50,022 bases of DNA from Sporosarcina sp. ZBG7A (GCF_000813425.1 NZ_JWIB01000044.1:1-50022), one strand, 5' to 3'; positions 17,230 through 26,263 are shown, counted from the stretch's first letter. Program-made: numbers and translations. The notes: generated from the letters alone by a model not told the origin.

Positions 17230-17515
17230 AAAAAAATCCCACCTCCAAGACATGTGTCTTGGAGGCGAGATTCTATAATCGCGGTGCCACCCCAGTTTAT
17301 TAATATGTCACCATATTAATCTCATCAAGTACAACACGAAAAACATGCGTATACTCTAGCTCTATAACAGGAGCTCCTGGCACCTTATCCCCTATTGTAG
17401 GTTCCGAGATGCTGCTCAGAGGTTTGCTTCAATAATTATTTCTTACTCCTTTTCAGCTACCGGAGCTCTCTAGAAAGAAAACAATTATTTACTCTTCTCT
17501 TCGTCGCATTTGATT
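17230..17515 (-). promoter_or_regulatory. T-box leader of the MFS transporter, specifier probably CAA (Gln)
   Basis: The minus strand shows the T-box CTGGGGTGGCACCGCG (17281-17295 region), stem I elements AGAGAGCTCCGG and GTAGCTGAAAAGGAG, and the terminator CCTCCAAGAC/GTCTTGGAGG followed by seven T (17230-17272). The specifier loop reads TTGAA-G-CAA-ACC-TCTGAGC. Aligned base for base with the Met leader (ATG) and the two Thr leaders (ACC) of this window, the specifier is CAA at 17424-17426, glutamine. A shift to GCA (Ala) would break that alignment. Confidence 0.85.
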
Positions 17516-17521
17516 TTATGA

Positions 17522-17550
17522 ATAGTATCACTAAAAACTCTTTTAGTAAA
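17522..17550 (-). promoter_or_regulatory. Candidate promoter of the T-box/MFS transcript
   Basis: TTTACT (17545-17550) and TACTAT (17522-17527) lie 17 bases apart on the minus strand just before stem I of the T-box. Each hexamer matches the vegetative consensus at four or five positions. Confidence 0.45.
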
Positions 17551-17663
17551 GGGTCACTATATTCATGCATTCTTTTCGCGTGTCATTTTGAACATCAAAT
17601 TCACATATATGATTAAACATTTAAGACTGTTTCTTTTACATTCCTATAGAATTGTCATCTTTC

Positions 17664-18551
17664 CTATAGCTCTAAATCATTTTGGAAATTGAGTACAAAG
17701 TGATGAGCCTCGTCATAAACAGCAAATTCGTATCCTTGGTCTTTGAAAAACTTAAGAATCCCAGGGAGTGCCTCCAAAGTTTGTGGTTTTTCGTGCATCA
17801 AGACAATTTCCCTATCGGTGGTGGCACCCTGTTTGATATTCCGCAAAATTTGAGAGGGATTACCCGCCAGTTCCCAGTCTTTCGAATCGATGGTCCAATC
17901 CCAAACTTTAATATGTGCATCAGCAAGTTGTGATCGCATCTGTTCGTTTTTCAACCCTGGTGCTGACCCATAAGGGGGACGGACTAAGTGAGGGTTCGTT
18001 CCTGTTATTTCGTGGACTAAGTCTAGTGTTTCAACCATCTCAGGCACAAATTGCTGGTTGGTGTAAAGCGTTTTGTAATTGTGAGTCATGCTGTGGGCGC
18101 CAATGTAATGGCCTTCATTTACGGCACGTTTTACACTTTTCTGTAAGTGTTCTTTCTTTAAATTGCTTCCTTGCATGAAGAACGTTGCTTTCACTCCATG
18201 CTCCTGCAAGATATCTAAAAACTGCTCAGTCAACTTGCTAGGGCCATCATCGAACGTCAAATAGACTACTTTTTCCGGCGTTTTTTCTTCAACAACAGGT
18301 TTTTCTACAATAGGTCCTTCTTTAACCGGTTCTTCCTTATCGGACTCTTCAGGTTGGGGACTGGATTCTTCTGACTGATCGATTGTTTCTTGTGAACTTG
18401 ATGATTCATCTGGCGTACTTGGGAGTTCACGTGCAGAATACGATTTCCCGACAAAAAACCCGGTGCCAAATAGAACGAGTAGAAGAATTACGAAATATCG
18501 TTTTTTCAACCTCTTCCTTTTCCTAGTCTCTTGTTGATTTAATGCACTCAT
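17664..18551 (-). CDS. Membrane-anchored polysaccharide deacetylase (PgdA-like)
   Basis: Removes acetyl groups from cell-wall glycan outside the membrane. The 295-residue protein has a basic cytoplasmic end, one membrane segment (FVILLLVLFGTGFFV), a low-complexity Ser/Glu/Pro linker of about 55 residues and a NodB domain. Catalytic parts are TFDDGP (about 99-104), the zinc histidines in HSMTHN and the RPPYG loop; the late VLMHEKP supplies the final histidine. The ATG at 18551 is 11 bases from AGGAGG. It lies downstream of SigV- and RsiV-like genes. In enterococci SigV controls a peptidoglycan deacetylase for lysozyme resistance, so the same role is likely here (inference). Confidence 0.9.
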   Translation of the reverse strand: MSALNQQETRKRKRLKKRYFVILLLVLFGTGFFVGKSYSARELPSTPDESSSSQETIDQSEESSPQPEESDKEEPVKEGPIVEKPVVEEKTPEKVVYLTFDDGPSKLTEQFLDILQEHGVKATFFMQGSNLKKEHLQKSVKRAVNEGHYIGAHSMTHNYKTLYTNQQFVPEMVETLDLVHEITGTNPHLVRPPYGSAPGLKNEQMRSQLADAHIKVWDWTIDSKDWELAGNPSQILRNIKQGATTDREIVLMHEKPQTLEALPGILKFFKDQGYEFAVYDEAHHFVLNFQNDLEL

Positions 18552-18651
18552 TTCAAACAAATCCTCCTGTCACATTGTGAATATTCTCATGGTGAATGGG
18601 TCGTTCTTTTAGCTTATGTAGGATTAGAATTTCTTCTATTAAAAATAGAGA

Positions 18652-18683
18652 CAACAGCAGACGAAATCAGTCATCTGCTGCTG
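18652..18683 (-). terminator. Terminator after the anti-sigma gene
   Basis: CAGCAGCAGATG pairs with CGTCTGCTGTTG across an eight-base loop, and the minus strand continues GTCTCTATTTTT. It lies 13 bases past the anti-sigma stop and would separate it from the deacetylase gene, at least in part. Confidence 0.65.
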
Positions 18684-18695
18684 ATAAAAAGCAAA

Positions 18696-19568
18696 TTAGC
18701 GAATATACGTATCACCTACAAGGACATCACTCAAGATATCTGAAGGAATCTCAAATGTGACAATTCCCATGTAACCAGGTGCTACTTCGTACTTGTCAAA
18801 AGAAATCACGAGTTTATGATCAGCGGTAATATAGAAGTCTTGATCAGCTTGGATAGTCATGAATTCGAGATTTGACCCATCGAATGCGAAATACGAAATG
18901 TCCTCGTCGTCCGCCATTTGTTGCTTCATTTCTTTTGTTAAATAGGAACTAATTACTTCTATATAGGAATCATCCTTGAAAAGACTTGGTAGGCTAATTA
19001 AAATATTATTATGCTTATCAATCGTATCGTATTTCATCGTAGTGGAAGATGATCCAACTGTATTCACATAGTAGCGAGCAATCGATAACATTTGCTCTGT
19101 ATCCGTTTTTACTTCATACCCAGTATCTATGCCTAAATGGCCAGCACCGACCTCCTCCATGTCCGCGACTTCTTCTTTAAATTGCTTAAAGAGCTCTTTG
19201 TTTTCTTCGGTGTACTTTTCATTCAACGATGCTTGCAATCCTTCGTCTTCCAACCCAGTAATAGCAGGTGTTTTAAGTTCCGCTTGATAAGTCTCTTTGT
19301 CCATCGTTAAGGTCTGTACTGTGAAGACTTCCACTATGGCACCAAGGACAGGTACATTCGCCATCGATTGAGCCAAGGCGGGACTGACATTGACGCTACC
19401 GATGAATAATGCTGATGCTGCAGCTACACCAATCGACCACTGCTTCAAAGGAGAATGCTTCTTTTTTGTGGCTTTAGCTCGTTTTATAGACTGTTTCACC
19501 ATTTCGTCCAATTCAGAAGGGATTTCAATATCATCATATTCCTTCTTAAGTTTGTTTATCTGTTTCAT
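18696..19568 (-). CDS. rsiV: RsiV-like anti-sigma factor (DUF4163/DUF3298)
   Basis: Type II membrane protein of 290 residues that probably holds the SigV-like factor inactive. A charged cytoplasmic N-terminus (about 45 residues) is followed by one membrane segment (WSIGVAAASALFIGSVNVSPALA) with an AxA-like signal-peptidase site, then an extracellular part whose end (LVISFDKYEVAPGYMGIVTFEIP) matches the DUF3298 domain of RsiV. In Bacillus subtilis RsiV binds lysozyme and is then cut, releasing SigV. The ATG at 19568 is one base past the sigma stop, with GGAGAGGGG upstream, so the two are translationally coupled. Confidence 0.88.
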   Translation of the reverse strand: MKQINKLKKEYDDIEIPSELDEMVKQSIKRAKATKKKHSPLKQWSIGVAAASALFIGSVNVSPALAQSMANVPVLGAIVEVFTVQTLTMDKETYQAELKTPAITGLEDEGLQASLNEKYTEENKELFKQFKEEVADMEEVGAGHLGIDTGYEVKTDTEQMLSIARYYVNTVGSSSTTMKYDTIDKHNNILISLPSLFKDDSYIEVISSYLTKEMKQQMADDEDISYFAFDGSNLEFMTIQADQDFYITADHKLVISFDKYEVAPGYMGIVTFEIPSDILSDVLVGDTYIR

Positions 19569-19569
19569 C

Positions 19570-20061
19570 CTAAATCCCCTCTCCAATTTCTAAACGTAAT
19601 TTCTTTAAAGTTCGGTAAAGCTTTGTTTTGGCTGTATTTACATTTTCCCCAAGAACAGACGCTACCTCTTCAATTTTAAGGTCTTCAAAAAAACGTAAAA
19701 CAATTAACGACTTTTCATTAGGTGTGAGCGCATCAAGCGCATCTAGCAAATCCATATCTGTCTGCTCGTCTTCTGCTTTCGGTAAGTAGCCATCGAGAAT
19801 TTCGTCGTCCATCACCGTCATTCGCTGATGTTTCCGGATGAAATCGATGGAAGTGTTTACCAGAATTCGATAAAACCAAGTCTTTAAATACTTAACTTCA
19901 TCCAGACGATCAATGGATTGTAGTGCTTTAAAAATCGAGTCTTGTACAATATCAAGTGCATTTTCTTTGTTTTTCACATAGCTGTATGCAAGACGGTAAT
20001 GAGCATTTTGATTTTCGATTAAAAAACGCTCTACCAGTCCGAACTTTTCATTTTTTGTCAT
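19570..20061 (-). CDS. sigV: ECF sigma factor, SigV-like
   Basis: RNA polymerase sigma factor of 163 residues. Region 2 reads HYRLAYSYVKNKENALDIVQDSIFKAL with LKTWFYRILVNTSIDFIRKH; region 4 reads LRFFEDLKIEEVASVLGENVNTAKTKLYRTLKKL. These stretches are close to B. subtilis SigV as I remember it, and the length agrees. The ATG at 20061 is ten bases after GAAGGTGG; a longer frame to 20172 would run into the promoter. Paired with an RsiV-like gene and followed by a peptidoglycan deacetylase gene. The likely signal is lysozyme or wall damage. Confidence 0.9.
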   Translation of the reverse strand: MTKNEKFGLVERFLIENQNAHYRLAYSYVKNKENALDIVQDSIFKALQSIDRLDEVKYLKTWFYRILVNTSIDFIRKHQRMTVMDDEILDGYLPKAEDEQTDMDLLDALDALTPNEKSLIVLRFFEDLKIEEVASVLGENVNTAKTKLYRTLKKLRLEIGEGI

Positions 20062-20118
20062 GACAAATGATCCACCTTCTCCAGTTTTAAACATGTCGCG
20101 CTCACGTCTTACTTGTTT

Positions 20119-20146
20119 GACGGGCAGCTTCTGAAAAAAGTTTGGA
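20119..20146 (-). promoter_or_regulatory. Candidate ECF (autoregulatory) promoter of the sigV-like gene
   Basis: On the minus strand CCAAACTTTTTT is followed 16-17 bases later by CCGTCAAAC, the usual AAC...CGTC pattern of ECF promoters including those read by SigV/SigW-type factors. It lies about 60 bases before the start codon. Autoregulation is typical for this family; the match is by eye. Confidence 0.45.
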
Positions 20147-20362
20147 CTGAACCAAAATTTTATGGAAAACATGTAGCTCGTCTTTTCGATAAAAGTTTAA
20201 CAACGTGAACTCTTCACAACTTGAGCTTACTTTACAACGAATATTCATGATTGGATCCTACACACTCTGTTTTCTCATGTAGTCAGAACCTTCTTACAAA
20301 AAAGGATTTCCCTAGAGCATAGCGAAACTATTACATATATCGATGGAAGGAGATTTTAATAC

Positions 20363-22438
20363 ATGAAACCACCTACTGCTAAACGAATCCCACATCCTCA
20401 TGAATTGCATGGCGATGTACGCGAAGACGACTATTATTGGCTAAAGGACCGCAATAACCCTGAGGTCATCAAGTACGTAGAGGACGAGAACCGTTATTAC
20501 AACGAAATTATGGAACCTCTCAGGGAACAAACCGAAGAGATTTTTCAGAGTATGGTGGACCGCGTGCCTGAATCAGAAGTTGACGTTCCTGTGCAACATG
20601 GGCCATATTTCTACTACTCCCGCTTGGACAAAACGAAACAATACCCGATCTATGCACGTAAGAAGGCATCTAGCCGTGAACTACTATCTGAAGTACATGA
20701 GGAAGTAGTGCTCGATCTGAATAAATTGGCTAAGGCAAGTGACTATTTAAGTGTGACAGCACTAAAATGGAGTAACGATCATCGCCTTCTTGCTTATTTA
20801 GAAAATAGGGATGGCACAGATCGCTATACCATCTTTGTGAAAGACCTGGAAACAGGAGAACTTGTACCAGACCGGATTACGGATGTGTTTATCTACGGCA
20901 GTGTGGAATGGAGCAGGTGCAGTGAGTATATATTCTATATTACAGTCGATGAGAATGAGCGTCCTAGCCGCTTCATGCGCCATCGTTTAGGTAGTGACCC
21001 AAATCAGGATGAACTGCTCTATGAAGAAAAAGATGAGACGTTTACCCTCTATATGAACAAATCTCAAAGCGGCAAATACATTGTTGTGCATGCGGATTCG
21101 AAAACGACGAGTGAAATCCGTCTAATTGACGCCGATGCTCCACTCTCCCCTCTGCAACTAGTAGATGCGCGACGTGATGGTATCGAATACGACGTCGAGC
21201 ACTGGGGTGAGGATTTACTGATTCTATCGAACGAAGGAGCCCAAAACTTCCAACTGCTTCGTTCTCCACTCAACAATTTGCACACTCGTGAAAATGTCGT
21301 TGACTATAGCGAAAATCGCTATCTTCAGGCGCTATATCCTTTCCAGGACAAACTATTTGTCGCTGGACGCGAAAACGGACTGACGCAAATCTGGGAACTA
21401 AAAAATGGTCAGTTGGAACAGATTCAATGGGATGAGCCGCTCTATTCCGTTTCAGTTAAATCAAATCAAAGCTACTATGCTCCTGAAGTGTTACTTGTCT
21501 TCGAATCGATGCTTACGCCAGAAACAACGTATGCACTCGATCTGCTCACTGGAGAAAAGCAGTGTTTACAAGTAGCTCTTGTCAGCGGTGAATATGATTC
21601 TTCAAACTTCTGTCAAAAACAATTGTGGGCTACAGCTGAAGATGGAGTAAAAGTTCCATTGAACCTTGTTTATAAAGAAGGAGCATTCGATAATGGACAC
21701 GCTCCCATTATCCTGTCTGCGTATGGTTCCTATGGATCCAACAGTGACCCAAATTTCAGTCCTTATCGACTTCCTGTATTAGAAAAAGGAGTTGTGTTAG
21801 TCACAGCGCAAGTGCGCGGAGGATCGGAAATGGGGAAACATTGGTACGAGGATGGAAAAATGCAGAACAAGCGCAACACATTTACGGATTTTATCGCTGC
21901 TGCAAATTATCTGATTGAGGAAGGTTACACAACTTCGGACCAGCTAGCTGCTCGCGGTGGTAGTGCGGGTGGATTGCTGGCAGGAGCTGTCGCTAACATG
22001 GCTGGTGATTTGTTTAAAGTCATCGTCCCTGAAGTGCCGTTCGTCGATGTTGTCACTACGATGCTCGACACTACCATTCCCCTCACTACACTGGAATGGG
22101 ACGAATGGGGAGATCCGAGGGAATCAGAAGATTACTTTTACATGAAGTCCTACAGCCCGTATGACAATGTGGAAGCGAAAGAGTATCCGCACCTATACGT
22201 CACAACTGGTTTGAACGATCCCCGTGTCGGCTATTGGGAACCTGCAAAATGGGTTGCCCGCTTAAGAGAAATGAAAACCGACGACCATATTATAGTGATG
22301 AAAACCAATATGGGTGCAGGTCACTTCGGGGAGTCAGGACGTTTCAACCAATTGAAGGAAGTCGCGGCGTTATATGCGTTTGTGTTGGATAAAATCGGGA
22401 CTGGTGTAGAGTTGAATGTCCAGGGTGTTGTCAAATAA
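20363..22438 (+). CDS. ptrB: Oligopeptidase B (prolyl oligopeptidase family S9A)
   Basis: Cytoplasmic serine peptidase cutting short peptides after basic residues. The 691-residue length matches the family. The N-terminal half is the beta-propeller (for example ALKWSNDHRLLAYLENRDGTD, VFIYGSVEWS), which limits access to peptides. The catalytic domain carries serine 534 in RGGSAGG, the aspartate in GLNDPRVGYWEPAKW and the histidine in GAGHFGESGR. The tripartite family sequence DGVKVPLNLVYKEG and YGSYGSNSDPNFSPYRL are also present. Start ATG 20386-type alternatives are unnecessary: ATG 20363 follows GGAAGGAG. It stands alone, with its own terminator. Confidence 0.92.
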   Translation: MKPPTAKRIPHPHELHGDVREDDYYWLKDRNNPEVIKYVEDENRYYNEIMEPLREQTEEIFQSMVDRVPESEVDVPVQHGPYFYYSRLDKTKQYPIYARKKASSRELLSEVHEEVVLDLNKLAKASDYLSVTALKWSNDHRLLAYLENRDGTDRYTIFVKDLETGELVPDRITDVFIYGSVEWSRCSEYIFYITVDENERPSRFMRHRLGSDPNQDELLYEEKDETFTLYMNKSQSGKYIVVHADSKTTSEIRLIDADAPLSPLQLVDARRDGIEYDVEHWGEDLLILSNEGAQNFQLLRSPLNNLHTRENVVDYSENRYLQALYPFQDKLFVAGRENGLTQIWELKNGQLEQIQWDEPLYSVSVKSNQSYYAPEVLLVFESMLTPETTYALDLLTGEKQCLQVALVSGEYDSSNFCQKQLWATAEDGVKVPLNLVYKEGAFDNGHAPIILSAYGSYGSNSDPNFSPYRLPVLEKGVVLVTAQVRGGSEMGKHWYEDGKMQNKRNTFTDFIAAANYLIEEGYTTSDQLAARGGSAGGLLAGAVANMAGDLFKVIVPEVPFVDVVTTMLDTTIPLTTLEWDEWGDPRESEDYFYMKSYSPYDNVEAKEYPHLYVTTGLNDPRVGYWEPAKWVARLREMKTDDHIIVMKTNMGAGHFGESGRFNQLKEVAALYAFVLDKIGTGVELNVQGVVK

Positions 22439-22450
22439 GTTACTAAAACT

Positions 22451-22490
22451 AATCTGGTGGAGAAAGCATACTGCTTTTCTCCACCAGATT
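22451..22490 (+). terminator. Terminator after the oligopeptidase gene
   Basis: AATCTGGTGGAGAAAGC pairs almost perfectly with GCTTTTCTCCACCAGATT around a four-base loop, and TTTCTATTT follows. It lies 12 bases past the stop codon. Confidence 0.88.
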
Positions 22491-22636
22491 TCTATTTGCA
22501 CTCCAATAAAAGAGGAAATTCATGGAATACAATTCATTTGTCCAAATACCTGCATTCACACTCGACGATTTCTTTTCTCCGAACGATCAGCTTGACTTCC
22601 TGTCCATTACAATATATAGTCCTATTTGAACGCTTG

Positions 22637-22663
22637 AAACTATTTTTGTTTTTACAGTTTACA
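22637..22663 (+). promoter_or_regulatory. Putative TetR operator, copy 1 (upstream of the regulator)
   Basis: A 27-base element with outer arms AAACT and AGTTT lies about 20 bases before the TetR start. The same element, 24 of 27 bases identical, occurs inverted at 23281-23307 between this gene and the MATE gene. Two copies flanking a TetR gene, one before each target, suggest the regulator's own binding sites. Confidence 0.65.
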
Positions 22664-22682
22664 CCCGTCAGGAGGAAGAAGT

Positions 22683-23243
22683 ATGAAAGCACGGATCATG
22701 AAAGCTTTTTTAGAAGAAGTGCATGAGAAAAGTATGAAATTCACGATGGATGATCTTGCCAAGAGGCTTGGCATCAGTAAACGTACGCTGTACGAGCAAT
22801 TCGCTTCAAAAGTGGATATCTTGGATGCAATCATCGACTCAACACTTCAAGAATTCGACGAAAAGACCGAAGCGATCATGCAGAGTCCTCACTTGACCTT
22901 AATTGAAAAAATCAAGAAGACTATGACTGTCATTCCTAAATACAACGACTTCTATACATGGCAGATACTCGAACAAATGAAAAAATCGTATCCTGACCAG
23001 TGGTCACGCATCCATGCGGCTTTGAACGAATGGGATGAACTACAGGAACTGATCGAACAAGGCATACAGGAAGGACTCATTGCAGACCACAACGTACCAC
23101 TCCTTATGAAACTGATTATCGAAGCGGCCAATGCGACTATGGATCGTCAATTTTTCTTGGAGAACCGTATTACTGTTGAAGAAGCTTTGGATGAAATTGT
23201 CGATATCCTACTGTATGGAATGGTAAAAGTGGATCGTATGTAA
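22683..23243 (+). CDS. TetR/AcrR family transcriptional regulator
   Basis: A 186-residue repressor. The N-terminal helix-turn-helix reads FTMDDLAKRLGISKRTLYEQFASKVDILDAII, the standard TetR DNA-binding domain, including the YxxFxxK-type end. The rest is helical and would bind an inducer and dimerise. The ATG at 22683 follows CAGGAGGAAG. The next gene encodes a MATE exporter on the same strand, behind an inverted copy of the element in front of this gene. The regulator therefore probably represses itself and the pump. Confidence 0.9.
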   Translation: MKARIMKAFLEEVHEKSMKFTMDDLAKRLGISKRTLYEQFASKVDILDAIIDSTLQEFDEKTEAIMQSPHLTLIEKIKKTMTVIPKYNDFYTWQILEQMKKSYPDQWSRIHAALNEWDELQELIEQGIQEGLIADHNVPLLMKLIIEAANATMDRQFFLENRITVEEALDEIVDILLYGMVKVDRM

Positions 23244-23272
23244 AAAAACCGACACGCTGTTCGGTTTTTTTC
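23244..23272 (+). terminator. Terminator after the TetR gene
   Basis: AAAAAACCGA pairs with TCGGTTTTTT around a short loop directly after the stop codon. The symmetric A and T runs allow it to work on either strand. It makes the MATE gene depend on its own promoter. Confidence 0.82.
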
Positions 23273-23280
23273 CTTGACTC

Positions 23281-23307
23281 TGTAAACTAATAAAACAAAA
23301 ATAGTTT
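23281..23307 (-). promoter_or_regulatory. Putative TetR operator, copy 2 (upstream of the MATE gene)
   Basis: Inverted copy of the 22637-22663 element: only three adjacent positions differ. Within this copy the dyad AAACTA (23284-23289) and TAGTTT (23302-23307) is cleaner than in copy 1. It lies about 120 bases before the MATE start. Confidence 0.65.
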
Positions 23308-23429
23308 TTATGTTTCACAATGAATGAATTGAAAGTAGGATGGAATTATGAACCTCTATATGAAAGAGGGAATTTATCAACAACGACAAATAGATCATAA
23401 CCAATATAAATGGAGAGGTGGCTTGTGCA

Positions 23430-24767
23430 ATGGGTAAACAGACTAAACAACTAAATGACATCGACAGCCAACCTGTTGGACGCATTTTTTTGCGTTACCT
23501 CATCCCATCGATGATCGGTATGTTGCTGATGGCGGTAAACATTGTCGCAGACGGAATCATGGTCGGAAACCGGCTTGGCGCAGAAGCACTTGCAGGTGTA
23601 GGAATCGCGGCTCCTGTCTACTCGATTTTTCTTGCTGTATCTCTTTGGATCGGCATTGGGGCGGCAACAAAATACTCCATGGCGATGGGTGCGAACGATC
23701 CGGAAGAAGGACGTCGAATATTCAGCCACGCCCTCGTGTCAATCGTTCTGACTACACTCTTCATCGGTCTACTCGCATTTCTTGCCCGCACACCGCTTGC
23801 TTACCTTCTTGGAGCGAACCCGGACACAATCCAATACGTTTCCGATTATTTATATGTCATATTACTCTTTGGCGTCATTTTGACTGTGGAAAACATGTTC
23901 AGTATTTTTGTTCGAAACGATGGCGGCCCGAATCTTGCGATGGTTGCACTTATTTCGACATCCGTTTTAAATATCATCCTAAACTATCTATTTCTGTTCG
24001 TCTATGACTACGGTGTCAAAGGAGCCGCTTTCGCGACCATACTCGCTTCAGCGCTCGGGATGCTGATATTGGCGTGCCACTTCCTGAAGCGTTCCAATAA
24101 TTTAAAATGGGTTCGATTTTCGTTCGATAAAACATTATTTGTCGCTATCGTCGTTATCGGCTTCCCAAGCTTCCTGTCAGAAGTAGGAATATCCGTATTC
24201 ACGATTTCGCACAATATCGCGTTCGAGCGGTCTACAGGCACTGTTGGAGTTGCTGCATTCTCAATTTTGAACTATGTGCACAGCGTCATGCTCATGTTGT
24301 TCCTCGGACTAGGCAGTTCGATCCAACCACTTATCAGCTACTACCAAGGTTCAAATAATGAGCAACGTAAAAGAACCACCATGAAGCTCGCGATGGCGAC
24401 TGCACTCGGAATAGGCGTCACCTTCTTACTCGTCGGACAATTCGCTGCAAGCCCGATCGTCTCGTTGTTCGGTGATTTTCCTGAAGAGGTCACAACACTT
24501 GCAGAGTCGGGAATCCATCTGTTCTTCATCGCCTACTTGTTCACGGGCATGAACTTCGTCATGATGACCTATTACCAATCAGTCGGTAACGTCAGGATGG
24601 CGACTTGGATTACCGCCTCTAGAGAAATCCTGGTTATGCTCGCATTTCTCATCATTCTACCTGCACTCTTCGGTACGAATGGGATATGGCTGTCCATCCC
24701 TGCATCAGAATTTGTCGTCTTCGTCGGGGTTTGGCTGTATCAGCTTAATGCTGAAAAATCACGTTGA
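23430..24767 (+). CDS. MATE family multidrug/Na+ antiporter
   Basis: Membrane exporter of 445 residues with about twelve hydrophobic segments in two homologous halves. The first half shows LIPSMIGMLLMAVNIVADGIMVGNRLG and the second VVIGFPSFLSEVGISVFTISHNIA, both typical of the MATE/DinF-NorM fold. Members export cationic drugs or other toxic compounds in exchange for sodium ions or protons. The ATG at 23430 has GGAGAGGTGG eight bases upstream; a GTG at 23418 inside the ribosome site is less likely. Probably repressed by the TetR protein encoded upstream. Substrate unknown. Confidence 0.9.
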   Translation: MGKQTKQLNDIDSQPVGRIFLRYLIPSMIGMLLMAVNIVADGIMVGNRLGAEALAGVGIAAPVYSIFLAVSLWIGIGAATKYSMAMGANDPEEGRRIFSHALVSIVLTTLFIGLLAFLARTPLAYLLGANPDTIQYVSDYLYVILLFGVILTVENMFSIFVRNDGGPNLAMVALISTSVLNIILNYLFLFVYDYGVKGAAFATILASALGMLILACHFLKRSNNLKWVRFSFDKTLFVAIVVIGFPSFLSEVGISVFTISHNIAFERSTGTVGVAAFSILNYVHSVMLMLFLGLGSSIQPLISYYQGSNNEQRKRTTMKLAMATALGIGVTFLLVGQFAASPIVSLFGDFPEEVTTLAESGIHLFFIAYLFTGMNFVMMTYYQSVGNVRMATWITASREILVMLAFLIILPALFGTNGIWLSIPASEFVVFVGVWLYQLNAEKSR

Positions 24768-24899
24768 GTGGCAATGAACAAGTCACTTGGAGTACTAAGG
24801 ATAGGTTCTAGCAATTCAGCATTTTTTCCAGTAAGCACTCAAGTTCCTTAGACTCTTTTACTAAATGCTTCTATCCCAACCACTTAAACTATCTGTAAA

Positions 24900-24930
24900 A
24901 GCTGGACGTATCCAATACGTTCAGCTTTTC
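24900..24930 (+). terminator. Terminator after the MATE gene
   Basis: AGCTGGACGTAT pairs with ATACGTTCAGCT around a three-base loop, followed by TTTCTTTT. It lies 130 bases past the stop codon. Confidence 0.8.
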
Positions 24931-25072
24931 TTTTGATCCGGATTATTTCCAGGTGTTATCAAGATATAGACAGTGAAAAAGAACAACAATCAAGGATTAT
25001 ATAAAACCTATTCCATCAACTAAACGTCTGAACCGTTTCCAAAACTAGTATTACATGGGCACTGTTTTATGC

Positions 25073-26263
25073 TTATTCCAGTAATTCAAGTGCAGACTCT
25101 AACGATAGTTGCCCAAGGTCGCCTTCTTTCCGTTTACGAACGGACACCGCCTGATTCTCCACTTCCTTATCACCGATTACCCAAGCAAACGGAATTTTGG
25201 CTTTTGCCGCTTCCCTCACTTTATATCCAAATTTTTCAGATCGGTCATCCACTTCTGCACGATAGCCTTTTTCTGTAAGTATCCGTTTAACTTCAAACGC
25301 ATAATCAAGATGAGCATCCGCAATTGGTAAAATACGAATCTGTTCAGGTGCCAGCCATAATGGAAATGCACCTTCGTAATGCTCAATTAAAATCGCAAGA
25401 AATCGTTCTATGGATCCAAAAATCGCACGATGAATAATGATCGGATGATGCAGCGAATTATCTTCACCTATATACTGACAATTGAACTTTTCGGGCATTT
25501 GAAAATCTAATTGAACCGTACCACACTGCCAACTTCTGCCGAGCGAGTCGAGAATATGAAAATCGATTTTCGGACCGTAAAACGCACCATCTCCTTCGTT
25601 CAATGTATACGGCATCCCCCGTTGCTCAAGAACATTTTCAAGTGAACGTTCCGCCTGATCCCATAATTCAACAGAACCCATGAAATTTTCTGGTCTTGTT
25701 GACAGTTCAACCTCATAGTCGAATCCGAACTTCGAATACATTTCGTGAATGAGATCCAAAACTCGATCGATTTCCGGTTCAATTTGGTCTTCCCGGACAA
25801 ATAGATGCGCATCGTCTTGCGTGAATGCCCGGACTCGTAATAGACCATTCAACGATCCAGAGAGCTCGTGGCGATGAACCAATCCTAATTCTGCATATCG
25901 AATTGGCAGCTCTCGATAACTGCGCCGCTTATGATTAAAAATCAGCATCGCTCCTGGACAGTTCATCGGTTTAAGTGCATATTGCTGATTATCGACTTCC
26001 GAAAAATACATATTGTCCTGGTAATGATCCCAATGACCGGATGTCTCCCATAATTCTTGTTTCATCATAATTGGTGTCTTAATCTCTTTGTAATTCGCTT
26101 TGCGATGTTCATCTCTCCAATACTCTTCCAACGCATTGCGCAGGATCATTCCGTTGGGCAAATAGAATGGCATTCCTGGAGCTTCCTCAGATGCCATGAA
26201 TAATTCCAGTTCTTGACCGAGTATACGATGATTTCTTTGCTCTTCCTTTGATTGAATGGACAT
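25073..26263 (-). CDS. Threonyl-tRNA synthetase catalytic core, lacking TGS and editing domains
   Basis: Class II synthetase of 396 residues, against about 640 for the housekeeping enzyme. It begins at the segment joining the editing and catalytic domains (NHRILGQELELFMASEEAPGMPF), so the TGS and editing domains are absent rather than lost by a visible lesion. The zinc ligands are present: cysteine in MNCPG, histidine in DDAHLF and histidine in IHRAIFGS. Motif 2 reads HRHELSGSLNGLLRVRAF; the anticodon-binding domain follows (WLAPEQIRILPI to the end). ATG 26263 follows CAGGAGG. Two Thr T-boxes control it, like B. subtilis thrZ. Without editing it may mischarge serine unless edited in trans. 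Confidence 0.9.
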   Translation of the reverse strand: MSIQSKEEQRNHRILGQELELFMASEEAPGMPFYLPNGMILRNALEEYWRDEHRKANYKEIKTPIMMKQELWETSGHWDHYQDNMYFSEVDNQQYALKPMNCPGAMLIFNHKRRSYRELPIRYAELGLVHRHELSGSLNGLLRVRAFTQDDAHLFVREDQIEPEIDRVLDLIHEMYSKFGFDYEVELSTRPENFMGSVELWDQAERSLENVLEQRGMPYTLNEGDGAFYGPKIDFHILDSLGRSWQCGTVQLDFQMPEKFNCQYIGEDNSLHHPIIIHRAIFGSIERFLAILIEHYEGAFPLWLAPEQIRILPIADAHLDYAFEVKRILTEKGYRAEVDDRSEKFGYKVREAAKAKIPFAWVIGDKEVENQAVSVRKRKEGDLGQLSLESALELLE

